Assembly: GCF_040802235.1 (NCBI RefSeq)
Contig: NC_133165.1
Location: 46,513,629-46,577,628, forward strand
DNA length: 64,000 nt
Direction of reading: 5' to 3'
Origin: Manis javanica
Taxonomy: Eukaryota; Chordata; Mammalia; Pholidota; Manidae
Shown: in pieces, positions 30,481-43,239 of the stretch
Layout: each line of letters starts with the position of its first letter
Position numbering within the stretch: position 1 is the first letter of the stretch
Notes under the pieces: generated by a model
The model's input: the letters and a program-made list of their open reading frames with translations, nothing else
What the model was told of the DNA's origin: nothing
Databases searched by the model: none
Translations under genes and position numbers: made by a program

Positions 30481-31401
30481 ATGTATTGGGGAGATAAAAT
30501 GAAAAGGGAAGGTCTTCTCCCAATACAGGAACTCTCTCCTCAGAGGGAGTAGAGACAAGCAGTTTTATTATCGAATGAGTATTAAACCAGAATGTGATTC
30601 ACATCACAAGGGTTAACCTCAAAAATAAAACTATCAGTTATTTTATTTGACAGTTTGGCCAAACTCCAGGAGTTGGCTTCCCATTCAGGTTTTTTGCTTG
30701 TTTGTTTTTTGTTTTGTTTTAGAGTGTGGCTTTATAATTTAATTTTGAGTAAAACAAGTTTAGGGAGATCAAAATTTCCTAATAATGGTCACTGAAGTTC
30801 TAAATTACTTTTAGCTAAGTCAGTCCATTTAGATATAAGTGCACATCAGGAGGTAGTGCAATTTTTAAATATAGAACTAGCTGGGGTCCCAGAAGGGGGG
30901 CACCCTCAAGAAATTCTGATGACAGAGGTCCAATTTCTTAGAGAAAAATAAAGAATTTATAAACAGTACAGTTTCAACAGGAATGCACCCCCTTCTAAAA
31001 GGAATCAGACCAAAGGCCATGACAGTTATAGTAGGACCAGCCCAGTTCCAAACAGTAGTAGGACCAAAGGCTAGCTGAGTTCCAATAGGCACAGTTCCAA
31101 CAGGAACAGTCCAGTGCAAGAAAGGATATGGACCAAAGGTCAAATGAGTACTCTCAGAAAGGGAAAAGTCTTCAAACAGATCTTGAATAAATCCTGGAGA
31201 GCTCAAAACACAATGAGAGCAGAGCTCAAATCCAGGAGAAAACTTACCCTCATTGTCTAGAGTTGGCAAGAAAGCAGTGAGCTCAATTGACTCTGTGTGT
31301 ATCAGCACTTGTTTGCTCACCAGCCTTGAATTTGTTGGAGGAGAAGGTGTGTGTGTGTGTGTGAGATGGTGTCCTTGTATCCCACTTCTGACACCAAGTA
31401 A

Positions 31402-31819
31402 TGTTAAACTTAAAAATAAAACTGTCAGTTTTTTAGCACCAAAAATGGGTTTATTCAGGAATAGCAGAGAATTGCAATTCAGGACATGCAAGCTATAGCA
31501 AAACCTTAGGCAAATATGGAGAATAAATGAGAATAATACTCCTATGTAGAGGAATGGGGGCAGTTGGGAGAGGCTGTTATAAACAAAGAAGTCCATTGGG
31601 TAAACTGGGAGCCAAAAGTGTAATGGCTTTAAATTGGCTGAGTTGTGGCACTCTCGTTGGCTGGGCTATTCCTGGGTGTGATATAATGAGTCATAAGAAA
31701 TACATAGTTGGTCATTCATATGACCAATTATATATTTCTCAGGTATGTTTAGTCTTTGTCCACAGTTTCTGAAAACACTGCAGGTTCTTAAAGTTGAAAT
31801 GGGTGTCTTGTCATGTTAA
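31402..31819 (-). mobile_element. Class III (ERVL-like) LTR with adjoining primer-binding site
   Basis: Read on the minus strand, an LTR-like block ends in AAGTTTAACA. Five bases later, at 31396-31379, comes TGGTGTCAGAAGTGGGAT, the tRNA-Leu-type primer-binding site typical of ERVL elements. The sequence below it (to about 30880) is then the element's leader, with degenerate internal repeats. The outer LTR boundary is approximate. A related solo copy is at 19723. Old and non-coding. Confidence 0.6.
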
Positions 31820-31829
31820 TGAGAGATTT

Positions 31830-32640
31830 TTGGACCCCTGCCCAAGGGCAGGGGCTGGAGGCTGAATCAGCCAATGGCCAATAATTTAGTCAATCATGAC
31901 CATGCAATAAAACCCTCACAAAAATCCCTAAGAAGAGCTTATCATGATCTGCTCCCTTGGATCCTGCTTCTATGTCAGAGAGAACTTCAATTCTTGGGGT
32001 ACCAGAATGCCTCCACATGCAACCAAGCCAGGCCCCAAGCTCTACGAGGATAGAAGCTCCTTTATTTGGGACCTTGCCCAATATATCTCTTAACCTGGCT
32101 GTTAAATTGTATCCTTTACTGTATCCTTTATTGAAATGGTAAAGTAGTGTTGTCCTGAGTTCTGTGAGCCTCTCCAGCAAATTAACCGAACCTAAGGGGG
32201 AGGCAGTGGGAACCTCCAATCTGTAGCTGGTAGGTCAGAAGCATAGGTCAGAAGCACAGAACAGCCTGGGGCTTGTGACCAGTGTCTGGAGTGGATAGTC
32301 GAGGGCAGTCTTGCACGATGGAACCCTTAACCTGGGAAATCTGGTACTGTCTCTGGGCAGACAGCATCAGAATTGAGTTGGATTCTTGGACACCCTTCTG
32401 GTGTTAGAGAATTGTCCGGATTCTCCAACAAATCCCGGTACTGTGTGTGTGTGAAGACCCCTCCACCCCCTGCCCTCCACACACTATGGAATTGGGTCTG
32501 GGAACCTGAAAGGACTTAAGAACACCCATTGCACTGAGCAAAGAGAAATCTTCCCTTCTCCTGCTGGGATAGTAAAGTAGGCTTCTTCCTGCTAGGAATG
32601 CAAAGAATGCCTCTTCCTGTTGGGTGTGCAAAGGGCTACA
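31830..32640 (+). repeat. LTR-like ancient repeat, family not assigned
   Basis: Has phrases shared by old mammalian LTRs: CAATAAAACCCTCACAAAAA, GAGTTCTGTGAGCCTCTCCA and GGACACCCTTCTGGTG. No coding capacity. Confidence 0.45.
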
Positions 32641-33116
32641 AGGAGTGTTAGGGTATGAGAGGCCCCCTTCTGGCCTCCCAATTCCATTTTAAATGAGATT
32701 TCTTTTATTCAGTTTTACACAGACAATCCGCTAAGAGGGTGCAAAGGCAGGAAAAAATCTCACTCTTTTGTAAAGCCAAATTATCCTATTTTCAATAAAA
32801 TATTTCAAAACTAATATCTTTCAAGATAAACAGTAACTAGACCTCAAGTAAGAAGACTTGACAACACCTTTAGTAACACATGCTTTATCCTAACTTTATC
32901 ATGGTAATTGGCTTTTATCCAGGGGAGAAACAAACTTCTCTTGTCTTCATATATTGCAACAAGGCCTCCACTGAAGTTAGGCTATTATTCTCCCCCAGGA
33001 ACTTGGAAATAGGAAGCTATCTCCCATGATGCCTGCATTGATGACCCCAGTTCCTGGAGTTCCTGGAGTTAAGAGACTGGCATGAGGCTTATGTGACTAT
33101 TAAAAAGATTTATGGA

Positions 33117-34541
33117 AAGATTGGATTAAAGATGGTGGAATAGGAAGACAAGATGAAATCTTCTCCCAAAAACATATGAAAGAAGAAAATACAGAGAACT
33201 AAACCTGAAAATAACCTGAAGACTCCAGAACAGACTTCCTACATCTGAGGAAGAAGAGAGGACTACACAGAAAAAGGTGAGGCATATTTTCAAGCAGGAC
33301 CCAAGCCCTCCCCCCACACCAGTGAACAGACAGGAGAAAGAGGAACAGCAGGGAGGAGGTAAGAGCCCAGAAGTGCAGCACACCTAGCCCTGGAGATCTG
33401 CTCCAGGAGCACGAGGCCATATTACATTAGGTTCTGGTGATTATCGGGGCTGGACACCAGGGGAAGGTAGAACATTCTGGGAGGCTGAGACTCCAGCTAG
33501 TGTGGAGGGTAGGCATGCTCCACCAGTCCTGAGACCCAAAGCAGAGATGGCAGTTTGAAAGACTTGCCAGCAGTAGGAGGGGTGCCAGAGGTGAGGACGG
33601 TTGGATGGAACTCTTTCCTCAGAAGAAAGGGCAGGTGGAGGACACCTCCCTAGCCCTTCCTTAGCCCAACAGATTGGGAACTCTTGGGAGCTCCAGATGC
33701 TCCACCCCCTTGCTGGCAATGCAGCCGCAAGCCACTTCCCTGCATGCTTCCTGGAAACAGCACACTTGGCCCAGTAGCAGCATCAGACTTTGCTGCCTGG
33801 TAGGTAGAGGCAGCTTGCTTGGCTCCATTTCAGCCCAACCAGAGGGGTGCCTGGAGGAGCCAGTCACAAGAGCTCCTTCCTCCCTGTGGGTGTTCAAACC
33901 CAGTTTGGTATGTCCAATTGGAGCACATTGGTCTGCCCACCACATTAACCTTGCAGCCTCACCATTGATGCAGGCCAGGAACAGGGCTTCCCTGCCCACA
34001 GCAAACTCAACAGAAATTCCTGAGCTGATCACAAAGGCAGCTGCTCAAGCAAACTTCTGACCCAGACTTGGACCGCCTCAGAAGACAGATAGAAAGGCAC
34101 CCCACCCAGAGCACACCACCAACTAGGGTCCCTGCAAAATAGAACCAGGCACTAAAGAGTACAGAAACCTAGAGCTTCTGGGCACCATAGCACACATTCT
34201 TCATGAAGCTGTTACTCTTTAGACCAGAAAGCATAGAAGAGATATCTAATACAAAGGAAGGAACACAGAATCCCTGATAAAATGAGCAGGCAGAGGAATT
34301 TGATCCAAACAAAATTATAAGACAGAACCACAGAAAGAGGGATAAATAAAACATCACCAATTTTCTTGATAAAGATTTCAAAATAAAAGTAGTAATGCCC
34401 ACAGATTTGCAGAAAAGTATTCAAGATCTCAGGGAGGACTTCAAGAAAGATATAGAAAACATGAAAAAGAGCCACTAAGAGATGAAGAATACAGTATCCG
34501 AAATAAAACATACAATGGAGGGATTTAAAAGTAGATTAGAT
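33117..34541 (+). mobile_element. LINE-1 A, 5' part (5' UTR and start of ORF1)
   Basis: Begins with an L1 5' end (AAGATGGTGGAATAGGAAG, then TCTTCTCCCAAAAACATATG) and runs through a 5' UTR into ORF1-like sequence with many stops. It breaks at about 34541 inside ORF1 and resumes near 40993, so it is the oldest layer of the nested pile. Confidence 0.7.
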
Positions 34542-37263
34542 TGCAACGTATTCATTTTGGGAGACTTCAACATACCACTCACTCCAAAGGACAGATCAAC
34601 CAGACAGAAAATAAGTAAGAATACAGAGGCACTGAACAACATATTAGAACAGATGTACCTAATGTACATCTACAGAACACTCCATCCAAAAGCAACAGGG
34701 TATACATTCTTCTCAAGTGCACGTGGAACATTGTCAAGAATGGACTGTATACTAAGCCACAAAAAGAGCCACAGTAAATTCAAAAAAATTGAAACTGTAT
34801 CAACCAGCCTCTCAGACCACAAAGGTATGAAACTAGAAATAAACTACACACAAAAAAATGAAAAAGCCCACAAACACATGGAGGCTTAATACATTCTCCT
34901 AAATAATCAATGGATCAATGACCAAATTCAAAACAGAGATCAAGCAATACATGGAGACTAATGACAACAATAATTCAATACTGCAAAAGCTGTGGGACAC
35001 AGCAAAGGCTGTTCTAAGAGAAAAGTATATTGCAATACAGGCCTACCTCAGGAAAGAAGAACAATCCCAAATTAGAGCAGGAAAAAATAAACTTGAGGAG
35101 AATAACACAACAGAAAGAATCAGTGAAAGCAGAAGCTCGTTCTTTGAGAAAATAAACAAAATAGATAACCCCCTAGCCAAACTTATCAAGAAAAAAAGAG
35201 AGTCTACACATATAAACAGAATCAGAAATGAGAAAGGAAAAATCTTATGGACACCACAAATACAAAGAATTATTGGAGAATACTATGAAAAATTATATGC
35301 TAACAAACTGGATAATGTAGAAGAAATAGACAACTTTCTAGAAAAATACAACTTTCCAAGGCTGACACAGGAAGAAACAGAAAATCTGAATGGACCAATT
35401 ACCAGCAAGGAAATTGAACTGGTAATCAAAAAACTACCTAAGAACAAAACTCCTGGACCAGATGGTTTCACTGCTGAATTTTATCAAACATTTAGTGAAG
35501 GCCTAATACCCATCCTCCTTAAAGTTTTCCAAAAAGCAGAAGAGGACGGATTACTCCCAAACTCATTCTACAAGGCCAGCATTACTCTAATACCAAAACT
35601 AGCAAAGACCCAACAAAAAAAGAAAATTAAAGACCAACATCCCTGATAAACATGGATGCAAAGATACTCAACAAAATCTTAGCAAATCGAATAAAAAATA
35701 TATAAAAAAGATCATCAACCATGATCAAGTAGGATTTATTCCAGTGATGCAAGGAGGGTACAACATTCGAAAATCCATCAAGGTCATATACCACATCAAC
35801 AAAAAGGACAAAAACCACATGATCATCTCCAATGATGCTGAAAAAGCATTTGACAAAATCCACATCCATTCGTGATAAAACTCTCAACAAGATGGGTATA
35901 GATGGCAACTACCTCAACATAATAAATGCCATATATGACAAAACAACAGCCAAAATCATACTTAACAGTGAAAAGCCAAAAGCTTTTCCTTTAAGATCGG
36001 ATATAAGACAAGGATGCCCACTCTCCCCACTTTTATTCAACATAGTTTTGGAGGTCCTAGCCACAGCAATCAGACAGCACAAAGAAATAAAAGGCATCCA
36101 GATTGGCAAGGAAGAAGTTAAACTGTCCCTGTTTGCAGGTGACATGATATTGTACATTAAAAAAACCCCAAAGAATCCACTTGAAAACTCTTAGATCTAA
36201 TATCTGAATTCAGCAAAGTCGCAGGATACAAAACTAAACACAGAAATCTGTAGCATTCCTATACACTAATGATGAACTAGGAGAAATAGAAATCAGAAAA
36301 ACAATTCCATTCACGATTGCATCAAAAAGAATAAAATACCTGGAAATAAACCTAACCAAGGAAGTGAAAGACCTATACCCTGAAAACTATAAGACACTCT
36401 TAAGAGAAATTAAAGAAGATACCAATAAATGGACACACATCCTGTGCTCATGGATAGGAAGAATTAATATTGTCAAAATGACCATCCTGCCTAAAGCAAT
36501 CTATAGATTCAATGCAATCTCTATCAAAATGCCAACAGCATTCTTCAACAAACCAGAGCAAATAGTTCTAAAATTCATATGGAACCACAAAAGACCCTGA
36601 CAGCCAAAGCAATCCTGAGAAGGAAGAATAAAGCAGGGGGTGGGGGGGTGGAGGTGGAGGGGGATTAAGCTCCCCAACTTCAAGCTCTATTACAAAGTCA
36701 CAGTAATCATGACAATTTGATACTGGAACAAGAGCAGACCCACAGACCAATGGAGCAGACTAGAGAGCCCAGATATAAATCCAAGCATAATGTGGTCAAT
36801 TAATATACGATAAAGGAGCCATGGATATCAATAGGGAAATGGCAGCCTCTTCAACAACTGGTGTTGGCAAAACTGGACAGCTACATGCAAGAGAATGAAA
36901 CTGGATTATTGTCTAACCTCACACACAAAAGTAAACTCCAAATGGATCAAAGACATGAATGTAAGTTATGAAACCATAAAGCTCTTAGAAGAAAACATAG
37001 GCAAAAATCTCTTGACTATAAGCATGAGCAACTATTCCTTGAACACTTCTCCTCAGGCAAGGAAAAGAAAATAAAAAATTAACAAATGGGACTACATCAA
37101 GTTAAAGGGTTTCTCTACTGCAAAAGACACCATCAGTAGAACAAAAAGGCATCCTACAGTATGGGAGAATATATTTGTAAATGACAGATCTGACAAAATA
37201 TATAAAGAACTCACATGCCTCAACACCCCAAAAGCAAATAACCTGATTAAAAGATGATTGGAG
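34542..37263 (+). mobile_element. LINE-1 D, 5' part: ORF2 endonuclease end, reverse transcriptase
   Basis: Starts mid-endonuclease (ILGDFN near 34553) and continues through the reverse transcriptase region: KNKTPGPDGFTAEFYQ near 35450 and [18 protein letters not shown] near 36000. The catalytic FADD box reads FAGD (near 36135), and several frameshifts and stops interrupt the frame, so it is dead. It is interrupted at 37263 by a later insertion and resumes at 39981. It lies inside LINE-1 A: flanks near 34530 and 41000 share TAAAAG(T/C)AGATTA. Confidence 0.75.
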
Positions 37264-39980
37264 CATCGCTAATTATCAGAGAAATGCAAATTAAAACTAC
37301 AATGAGGTATCACCTCACACCAGTAAGGATAGCTGCCATCCAAAAGACAAACAACAACAAATGTTGGCGAGGCTGTGGAGAAAGGGGAACCCTCCTACAC
37401 TGCTGGTTGGAATGTAAATTAGTTCAACCATTGTGGAAAGCAGTATGGAGGTGCATCAAAATGCTCAAAACAGACCTACCATTTGACCCAGGAATTCCAC
37501 TCCTAGGAATTTACCCTAAGAACGCAGCAATCAAGTTTGAGAAAGACAGATGCACTCCTATGTTTATCGCAGCACTATTTACAATAGCCAAGAATTGGAA
37601 GCAACCTAAATGTCCATCTGTAGATGAATGGATAAAGAAGATGTGGTACATATACACAATGGAATACTACTCAGCCATAAGAAGTGGAAAAATCCAACCA
37701 TTTGCAGCAACATGGATGGAGCTGGAGAGTATTATGCTCAGTGAAATAAGCCAAGCGGAGAAAGAGAAATACCAAATGATTTCACTCATCTGAGGAGTAT
37801 AGGAACAAAGGAAAAACTGAAGGAACAAAACAGCAGCAGAATTACAGAACCCAAAAATGGACTAACAGGTACCAAAGGGAAAGGAACTGGGGAGGATGGG
37901 TGGGCAGGGAGGGATAAGGGGGGGAAAGAAGAAGGGGGGTATTAAGATTAGCATGCATGGGGGGGAGGGAGAAAGGGGAGGGTGGGCTGCACAACACAGA
38001 GAGGACAAGTAGTGACTCTACCACATTTTGCTAAGCTGATGGACAGTAACCGTAATGTGGTTGTTAGGGGGGTCCTGATATAGGGGAGAGCATAGTAAAC
38101 ATAGTATTCTTCAGGTAAGTGTAGATTAAAAATTTAAAAAAAAAAAGAAAGAAAGAAAGAAAAGGGGGATTACTCCTTAACAGGATAAAACTATTGGTAA
38201 ATCAAAGATCAACGCATGCTTTAAATATCCTTAATGTTGATCACTTAAAGGGTGTCAGATGATCAGCTATGGAGGTACTCTTTTCTGATAATATTCCTTT
38301 CTCTTAATTAAAAAAAAAAAAAAAAGCAGTTACTGTGTGCTGACCTCCAATGAGTTCTGCACAGTGGTATAGAGGGCATGTCAAAGTGTGGGCAAAGGGT
38401 CTGTTTGTTTCTACGCAGAAGATCAAGGCCTAGCTTGGATACCCAGAAAATGAACTAAGATACGATATGAGGAGGAGCTTCCGGCATCAGCACTCTCTGG
38501 AGGACTCGTGCCGGGGGATGATCATCAAAAAGCCTCCACAGGGATCCGGACGATGCTGCGGTTGTGGCTGCATCCAGCCCACCGTCTCCTGGACTTGCCA
38601 TAAGAAGGAGGAGGGAGATGTCTAAGCTGGCATGTGCATACAGTGAGACAACGAATTTGACTGGATCTGTACTGTTGGAACTCAACCAGGAGTTGGGAGG
38701 GGTGCAAGTTGTAGCACCCCAAAATCTCATGACTATAGACTATCTATGGTTAAAAGAACATATGGGATGTGAACAGATCCCAGAAATGGGCTGCTTTAAT
38801 TTGTCTGATGGTTCAAGTACAGTTGGAAAATATCCATCATATCATAGATAAATTTTCACAAATGCCTAGGGTGCCTAAATGGTTTTCTTGGCTTCACTGG
38901 AGATGGCTGGTAATTATAGATTTGCTTTGTTTATGTCACCGTATTCCTATTATGTTAATATGTGTGTGCAAATTAGTTAGTAGTTTAAAACCTATACATA
39001 CTTAAGGTACTATACAAGAAGATATGTCAAAGAAATAATCAATCCTCCCAAGTTTCCTTCATATGCTACATCTATAGCTTTTCTTCTTCCTTCCTAATTA
39101 CAAACCTTAAATAGAATTCGTGCCTCATATAGAATTTACCGAGTATCATAATTCCTCCAGGTGGTAAAGATACCTCGAGACAAGTGCTGGGCATAGAAGC
39201 CACAGGGCATAAATCTGCAAAGAAGTAAAAAGCTAACCTTTGCAAACAATATGGCTTCTCTCTCACTTACCAACTTTACATTTCCCTGTATGGCCCCGGA
39301 AGATGACTGGTTAGCGAGAGACGGGTAAGATTCCTCAAGGGAGGAACAACCTAAGACAGGCACAGTCGCAGGGGGGCCATCAGGTGAGAATTTGGGGATC
39401 AACAGAGGTGAGGCTCAGAACCTCACCCCCCCTGCTTTGAGAGAAATCTTCTGCATCCGTGGATGTCTTGCTGCCCTTGTCTAGCCTGGATTAATACTTA
39501 GTCCATAGGCACACACCTGATCATCTGATCATCTACATTTGCCTTCTTACAGCACTAAACTATGTTTTCTACCTTTATCTTGCATCTACCTACCACTTCA
39601 GCATTTTATTAAAAATAAAAATAATAATAATAATAGGAGAAATGTGGGATCAACATATAAATCAAGTACAAAAATCAAATGAATATTCATATTTGACCTG
39701 ATGGTTTATAGGTCATATTGCATGATCAAACCGAAAGTTTCTGTGATGACTGCCCTTGTACTGTTCACCATGTAAGAATTTATTCACTCTGTAAGAATTC
39801 GTTCACCATGTAAGAACTTGTTCGTTATGCTTCAGAAGATTGGAGACTGACGAGAATTAGGCTTGAGATGGATTAATGATTGTACATTGAGCATTGACCC
39901 CCCTATACTGAATTTTATTGTTGTTAACAACCATTTGATCAATAAATATGAGAGATGCCCTCTCAAAAAAAAAAAAAAAA
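37264..39980 (+). mobile_element. Chimeric insertion: LINE-1 3' end joined to a polyadenylated retroviral env/LTR transcript
   Basis: Flanked by a target-site duplication containing AGATGATTGGAG (37249-37263 and 39978-39992), and it ends in a 16-17 nt A tract at 39965-39980. It begins as a 5'-truncated L1 (ORF2 end with [20 protein letters not shown] near 37670, stop at about 37791, 3' UTR to about 38135, then A/GAAA repeats). It continues through about 145 bp, an A15 run (38311-38325), and a retroviral env-LTR segment. The host L1 sequence reads continuously across the two duplication copies. So L1 3' end and retroviral part seem to have landed in one event. Confidence 0.65.
38326..39964 (+). 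mobile_element. Endogenous retrovirus transcript copy: env transmembrane relic plus 3' LTR (U3-R)
   Basis: Translation near 38630-38850 shows a retroviral transmembrane-subunit signature: a heptad stretch, then IDYLWLKEHMGCEQ and a CX6CC-like motif whose first paired Cys is Gly (CEQIPEMGC). After a stop, the membrane-proximal WFSWLHWRW and a hydrophobic segment follow (38880-38990). A purine tract precedes TGTGGGATC at 39643, the likely LTR start. AATAAA at 39941-39946 is followed 18 nt later by the A tail, as expected of an mRNA ending at the LTR poly(A) site. Stops and frameshifts are present; no functional envelope is encoded. Confidence 0.65.
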
Positions 39981-40992
39981 AGATGATTGGAGGATATGAA
40001 GAGACACTTCTCCAAAGAAGAAATTCAGATGGCCAACAGGCACATGAAAAAATGCTCCACATTGCTAATTATCAGGGAAATGCAAATTAAAACCACAGTG
40101 AGATATCACCTTAGACCCAGTAGGATGGCCAACATAGAAAAGACTAGGAACAACAAATGGTGGTGAGGATGTGGAGAAAGGGGAACCCTCCTACACTGCT
40201 AGTGGGAATGTAAAATAGTTCAACCATTGTTGACAGGAGTATGGAGGTTCCTCAAAAAATTAAAAATAGAAATAACATTTGACCCAGGAATTCCACTTCT
40301 ACGAATTTGCCCTAAGAATGCAGGAGCCCAGTTTGCAAAAGACAGATGCACCCCTATGTTTATCGCTGCACTATTTACAATAGCCAAGAAATGGAAGCAA
40401 CCTAAGTGTCCATCAGTAGATGTATGGATGAAGAAGAGGTGGTACATATACACAATGGAATATTGTTCAGCTATAAGAAGAAAACAAATCCTACCATTTG
40501 TAACAACATTGATGGAGCTAGAGGGTATTATGCTCAGTGTAATAGCCAGGAAGAGAAAGAAAAGTATCAGATGATTTCACTCATCCATGGAGTGTAAGAA
40601 CAAAGCAAATATGAAGGAACAGAACAGCAGCAGACTCACAGAATCCAAGAATGGAGTAACAGTTGCCAAAGGTAAAAGGACTGGGGAGGGTGGGTAGGAA
40701 GGGAGGGAGAAGGGGAATAAGGGGCATGATGATCAGCACACATAATGTAGGGGTTGGGGCACGGGAAGGCAGTATAACACAGAGAAGACAAGTAGTGACT
40801 CCATAACATCTTACTTTGCTGATTGACAGTGACTGTAATGGGGTATGTGGTGGGGACTTGATAATGGGGGGAATCTAATAACCACAATTTTGCCCATGTG
40901 ATTGTATATTAATGATACCAAAAAAAAAGAAAAGAAAACCTCAAACACGATGAATAGTATTAGAATCTGAAAAAAATAAAAATAAATAAAAA
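39981..40992 (+). mobile_element. LINE-1 D, 3' part
   Basis: Continues ORF2 from the point where LINE-1 D is broken at 37263: GAAGAGACACTTCTCCAAAG, then the C-terminal [16 protein letters not shown] (near 40440) and a 3' UTR ending ATTAATGATACC with A-rich tails to about 40990. Confidence 0.75.
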
Positions 40993-43239
40993 ATAAAAGC
41001 AGATTAAATTACATAGAGGAGATGGCAAATGAAATAGCAAATGGAGAAGTGGAAAACAAAAAAGCTAAGGAACAGAGAGAAAAAAGGATCTCTTGGAATG
41101 AAAGAATGATAAAAGAGCTATGTGACCAATCCAAACAAAACAATATTCACATTATAGGGGCTCCAGAAGGAGAAGAGAAAGACAAAAGGATAGAAAGTCT
41201 CTTTAAGGAAATAATTATTGAAAACTTCCCTAATCCAGGGAAGGACATAGACACTTAGGCCAGGGAAGCTCAGAGATCCCCTGACAAAAGGAACGCCAGC
41301 AAGACAACACCAAGACATGTAATAACTAAAATGGCAAAAATCAAGGATAGGGAGAGAGTGTTGAAAGCAGCCAGAGAGAGAAAAAACGATTGCTTATAAA
41401 GGAAATCCCATCAGGTTATCAGCAGAGTTCTCAACAGAAACTCTTTAGACCAGAAGAGAGTGGCACAATATATTCAGTGGACTAAAACAGAAGGGCCTCC
41501 AATCAAGAGTCCTCTAGTGGATGATATTATCACTTACATTTGAAGTAGGCATTAAACATTTTCCAGATAAATAAAAGTTGAAGGAATTTGCCACCACTAA
41601 GCCAGTTTTACATAACAATATTCACATTATAGGGGCTGATAAAGGGATTGCTTTAGATGGAAATGACCCTAAGGCTAAATAGATTTCAGTGGTGAAAATA
41701 AACCCACAGTAAAGATAGTAGGTCAACAAATTACCAAGCAAGTATGAAATTAAAACAAAACAAAGCAAAATCAACTATATACAAAATCAGTCAAGGGATA
41801 CATAAAAGCCTCAGATTACGACATCTAATATAAAAAATGTGGAGGAAGAAGAATAAAGGGGAAAAAGTACCTTTAGATTGTGTTTGAAATAGAATAATCA
41901 GCAATTTAAGATAGACTATTATATAGTTAAGGAGCAATCCTTGAATCTTTGGTAACCATAAAACTAAAGCCTACACTAAATACACACACACTCACACATT
42001 TTAAAAAGAGAGAGAAATCCAATTACAACACTAAAGAAAATGATCAATAACAAAAGAAGAACATAAGAGAGTAAGAAAAGATCAGAGAGGAGATATAAAA
42101 ACAGCAGAAAACATAATAAAATGGCAATAAGTACATATCTATCAATAATCACCTTAAATGTAAGTGGACTGAATGTGTCATAAAAAAAAAAGACATAGAG
42201 TGGTAGAATAGGTAAGGAAACAAGACCCATCTATATGCTGCCTACAAGAGACTCATTTCAGACCCAAAGACATACACAGACTAAAATTGAAGGGATGGAA
42301 AAAGATATTGGATGCAAATAACAAGGAAGGAGAAAAAAACAGAAGTAGGGGTACTTTTATCAGACAAAATTTATTTCAAAACAAAGAGAGTAACAAGAGA
42401 CATAGGACATTAGATAATGATAAAAGGATCAGTTCAACAACAGGATATAACCGTTGTAAATATTTCTCCACCCAAAATAAGAGTACCTAAATATGTAATA
42501 CAAATACTAACAAAATTAAATGAGGAAATAGATTGCAACACATTCATTTCAGGAGACATTAACACACCACTCACATCAATAGACAGATCAATCAGGCAGA
42601 AAATAAATTAGGAAACAGAGGCACTGAACAATACATTAGATCAAGCTGACTTAACAGATATCTACAGAACACTCCATCCAAAAGCAGCAGGATACACATT
42701 TTTCTTATGTGTATATGCAACGTTCTCCAGAATAGATCACATTCTAGGACACAAGAAGAGCCTCAATAAATTAAAAAGGATTGAAATTGTATCAAACAGC
42801 CTCTCAGACCACATGGTATGAAACTAGAGATAAACTACACAAAGAAAACAAAAAGACTTACAAACACATGAAGGTTAAACAACATGCTTTTAACTAATCA
42901 GTGGATCAATAACCAAATTAAAACAGAAATCAAGCAATATATGCAGACAAAAACAAAAACACAACAGCCCCAAATCTGTGGGATGCTGCACAGGCAGTTC
43001 TAAGAGGAAAGTACATAGAATATAGGCTTACCTCAAGACAAGAAAAATCCCAAATAAACAGTCTAAAACCAAAATTAAAGAAACTATAAAATGAAGAACA
43101 AATGAAACCCAAAGTCAGTACAAGGAGGAACATAATAAAGATCAGAGAAGAAATAAAATAGAGAATAAAACAACAGGAAAAAATCAATGAAACCAGGAGC
43201 TGGTTCTTTGAGGAAATAAACAAAATACATAAAACTCTA
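40993..43239 (+). mobile_element. LINE-1 A, 3' part (ORF1 remainder, ORF2 start)
   Basis: ORF1 text resumes (IIGAPEGEEKDKRIESLFKE near 41150) and runs through the inter-ORF region into a decayed ORF2 endonuclease (FISGDINTPL near 42545; canonical GDFN reads GDIN). It stops at ACTCTAGCC (43236), where LINE-1 B begins. Many stops. Confidence 0.7.

Noticed and set aside
30877-31596. 239-codon minus-strand open frame
   Set aside because: It lies within an ERVL-like leader and LTR, has degenerate internal repeats and matches no protein family I know.
34482-37793. L1 ORF2 pieces as host genes
   Set aside because: They are LINE-1 endonuclease, RT and C-terminal fragments with a mutated catalytic box and frame breaks.
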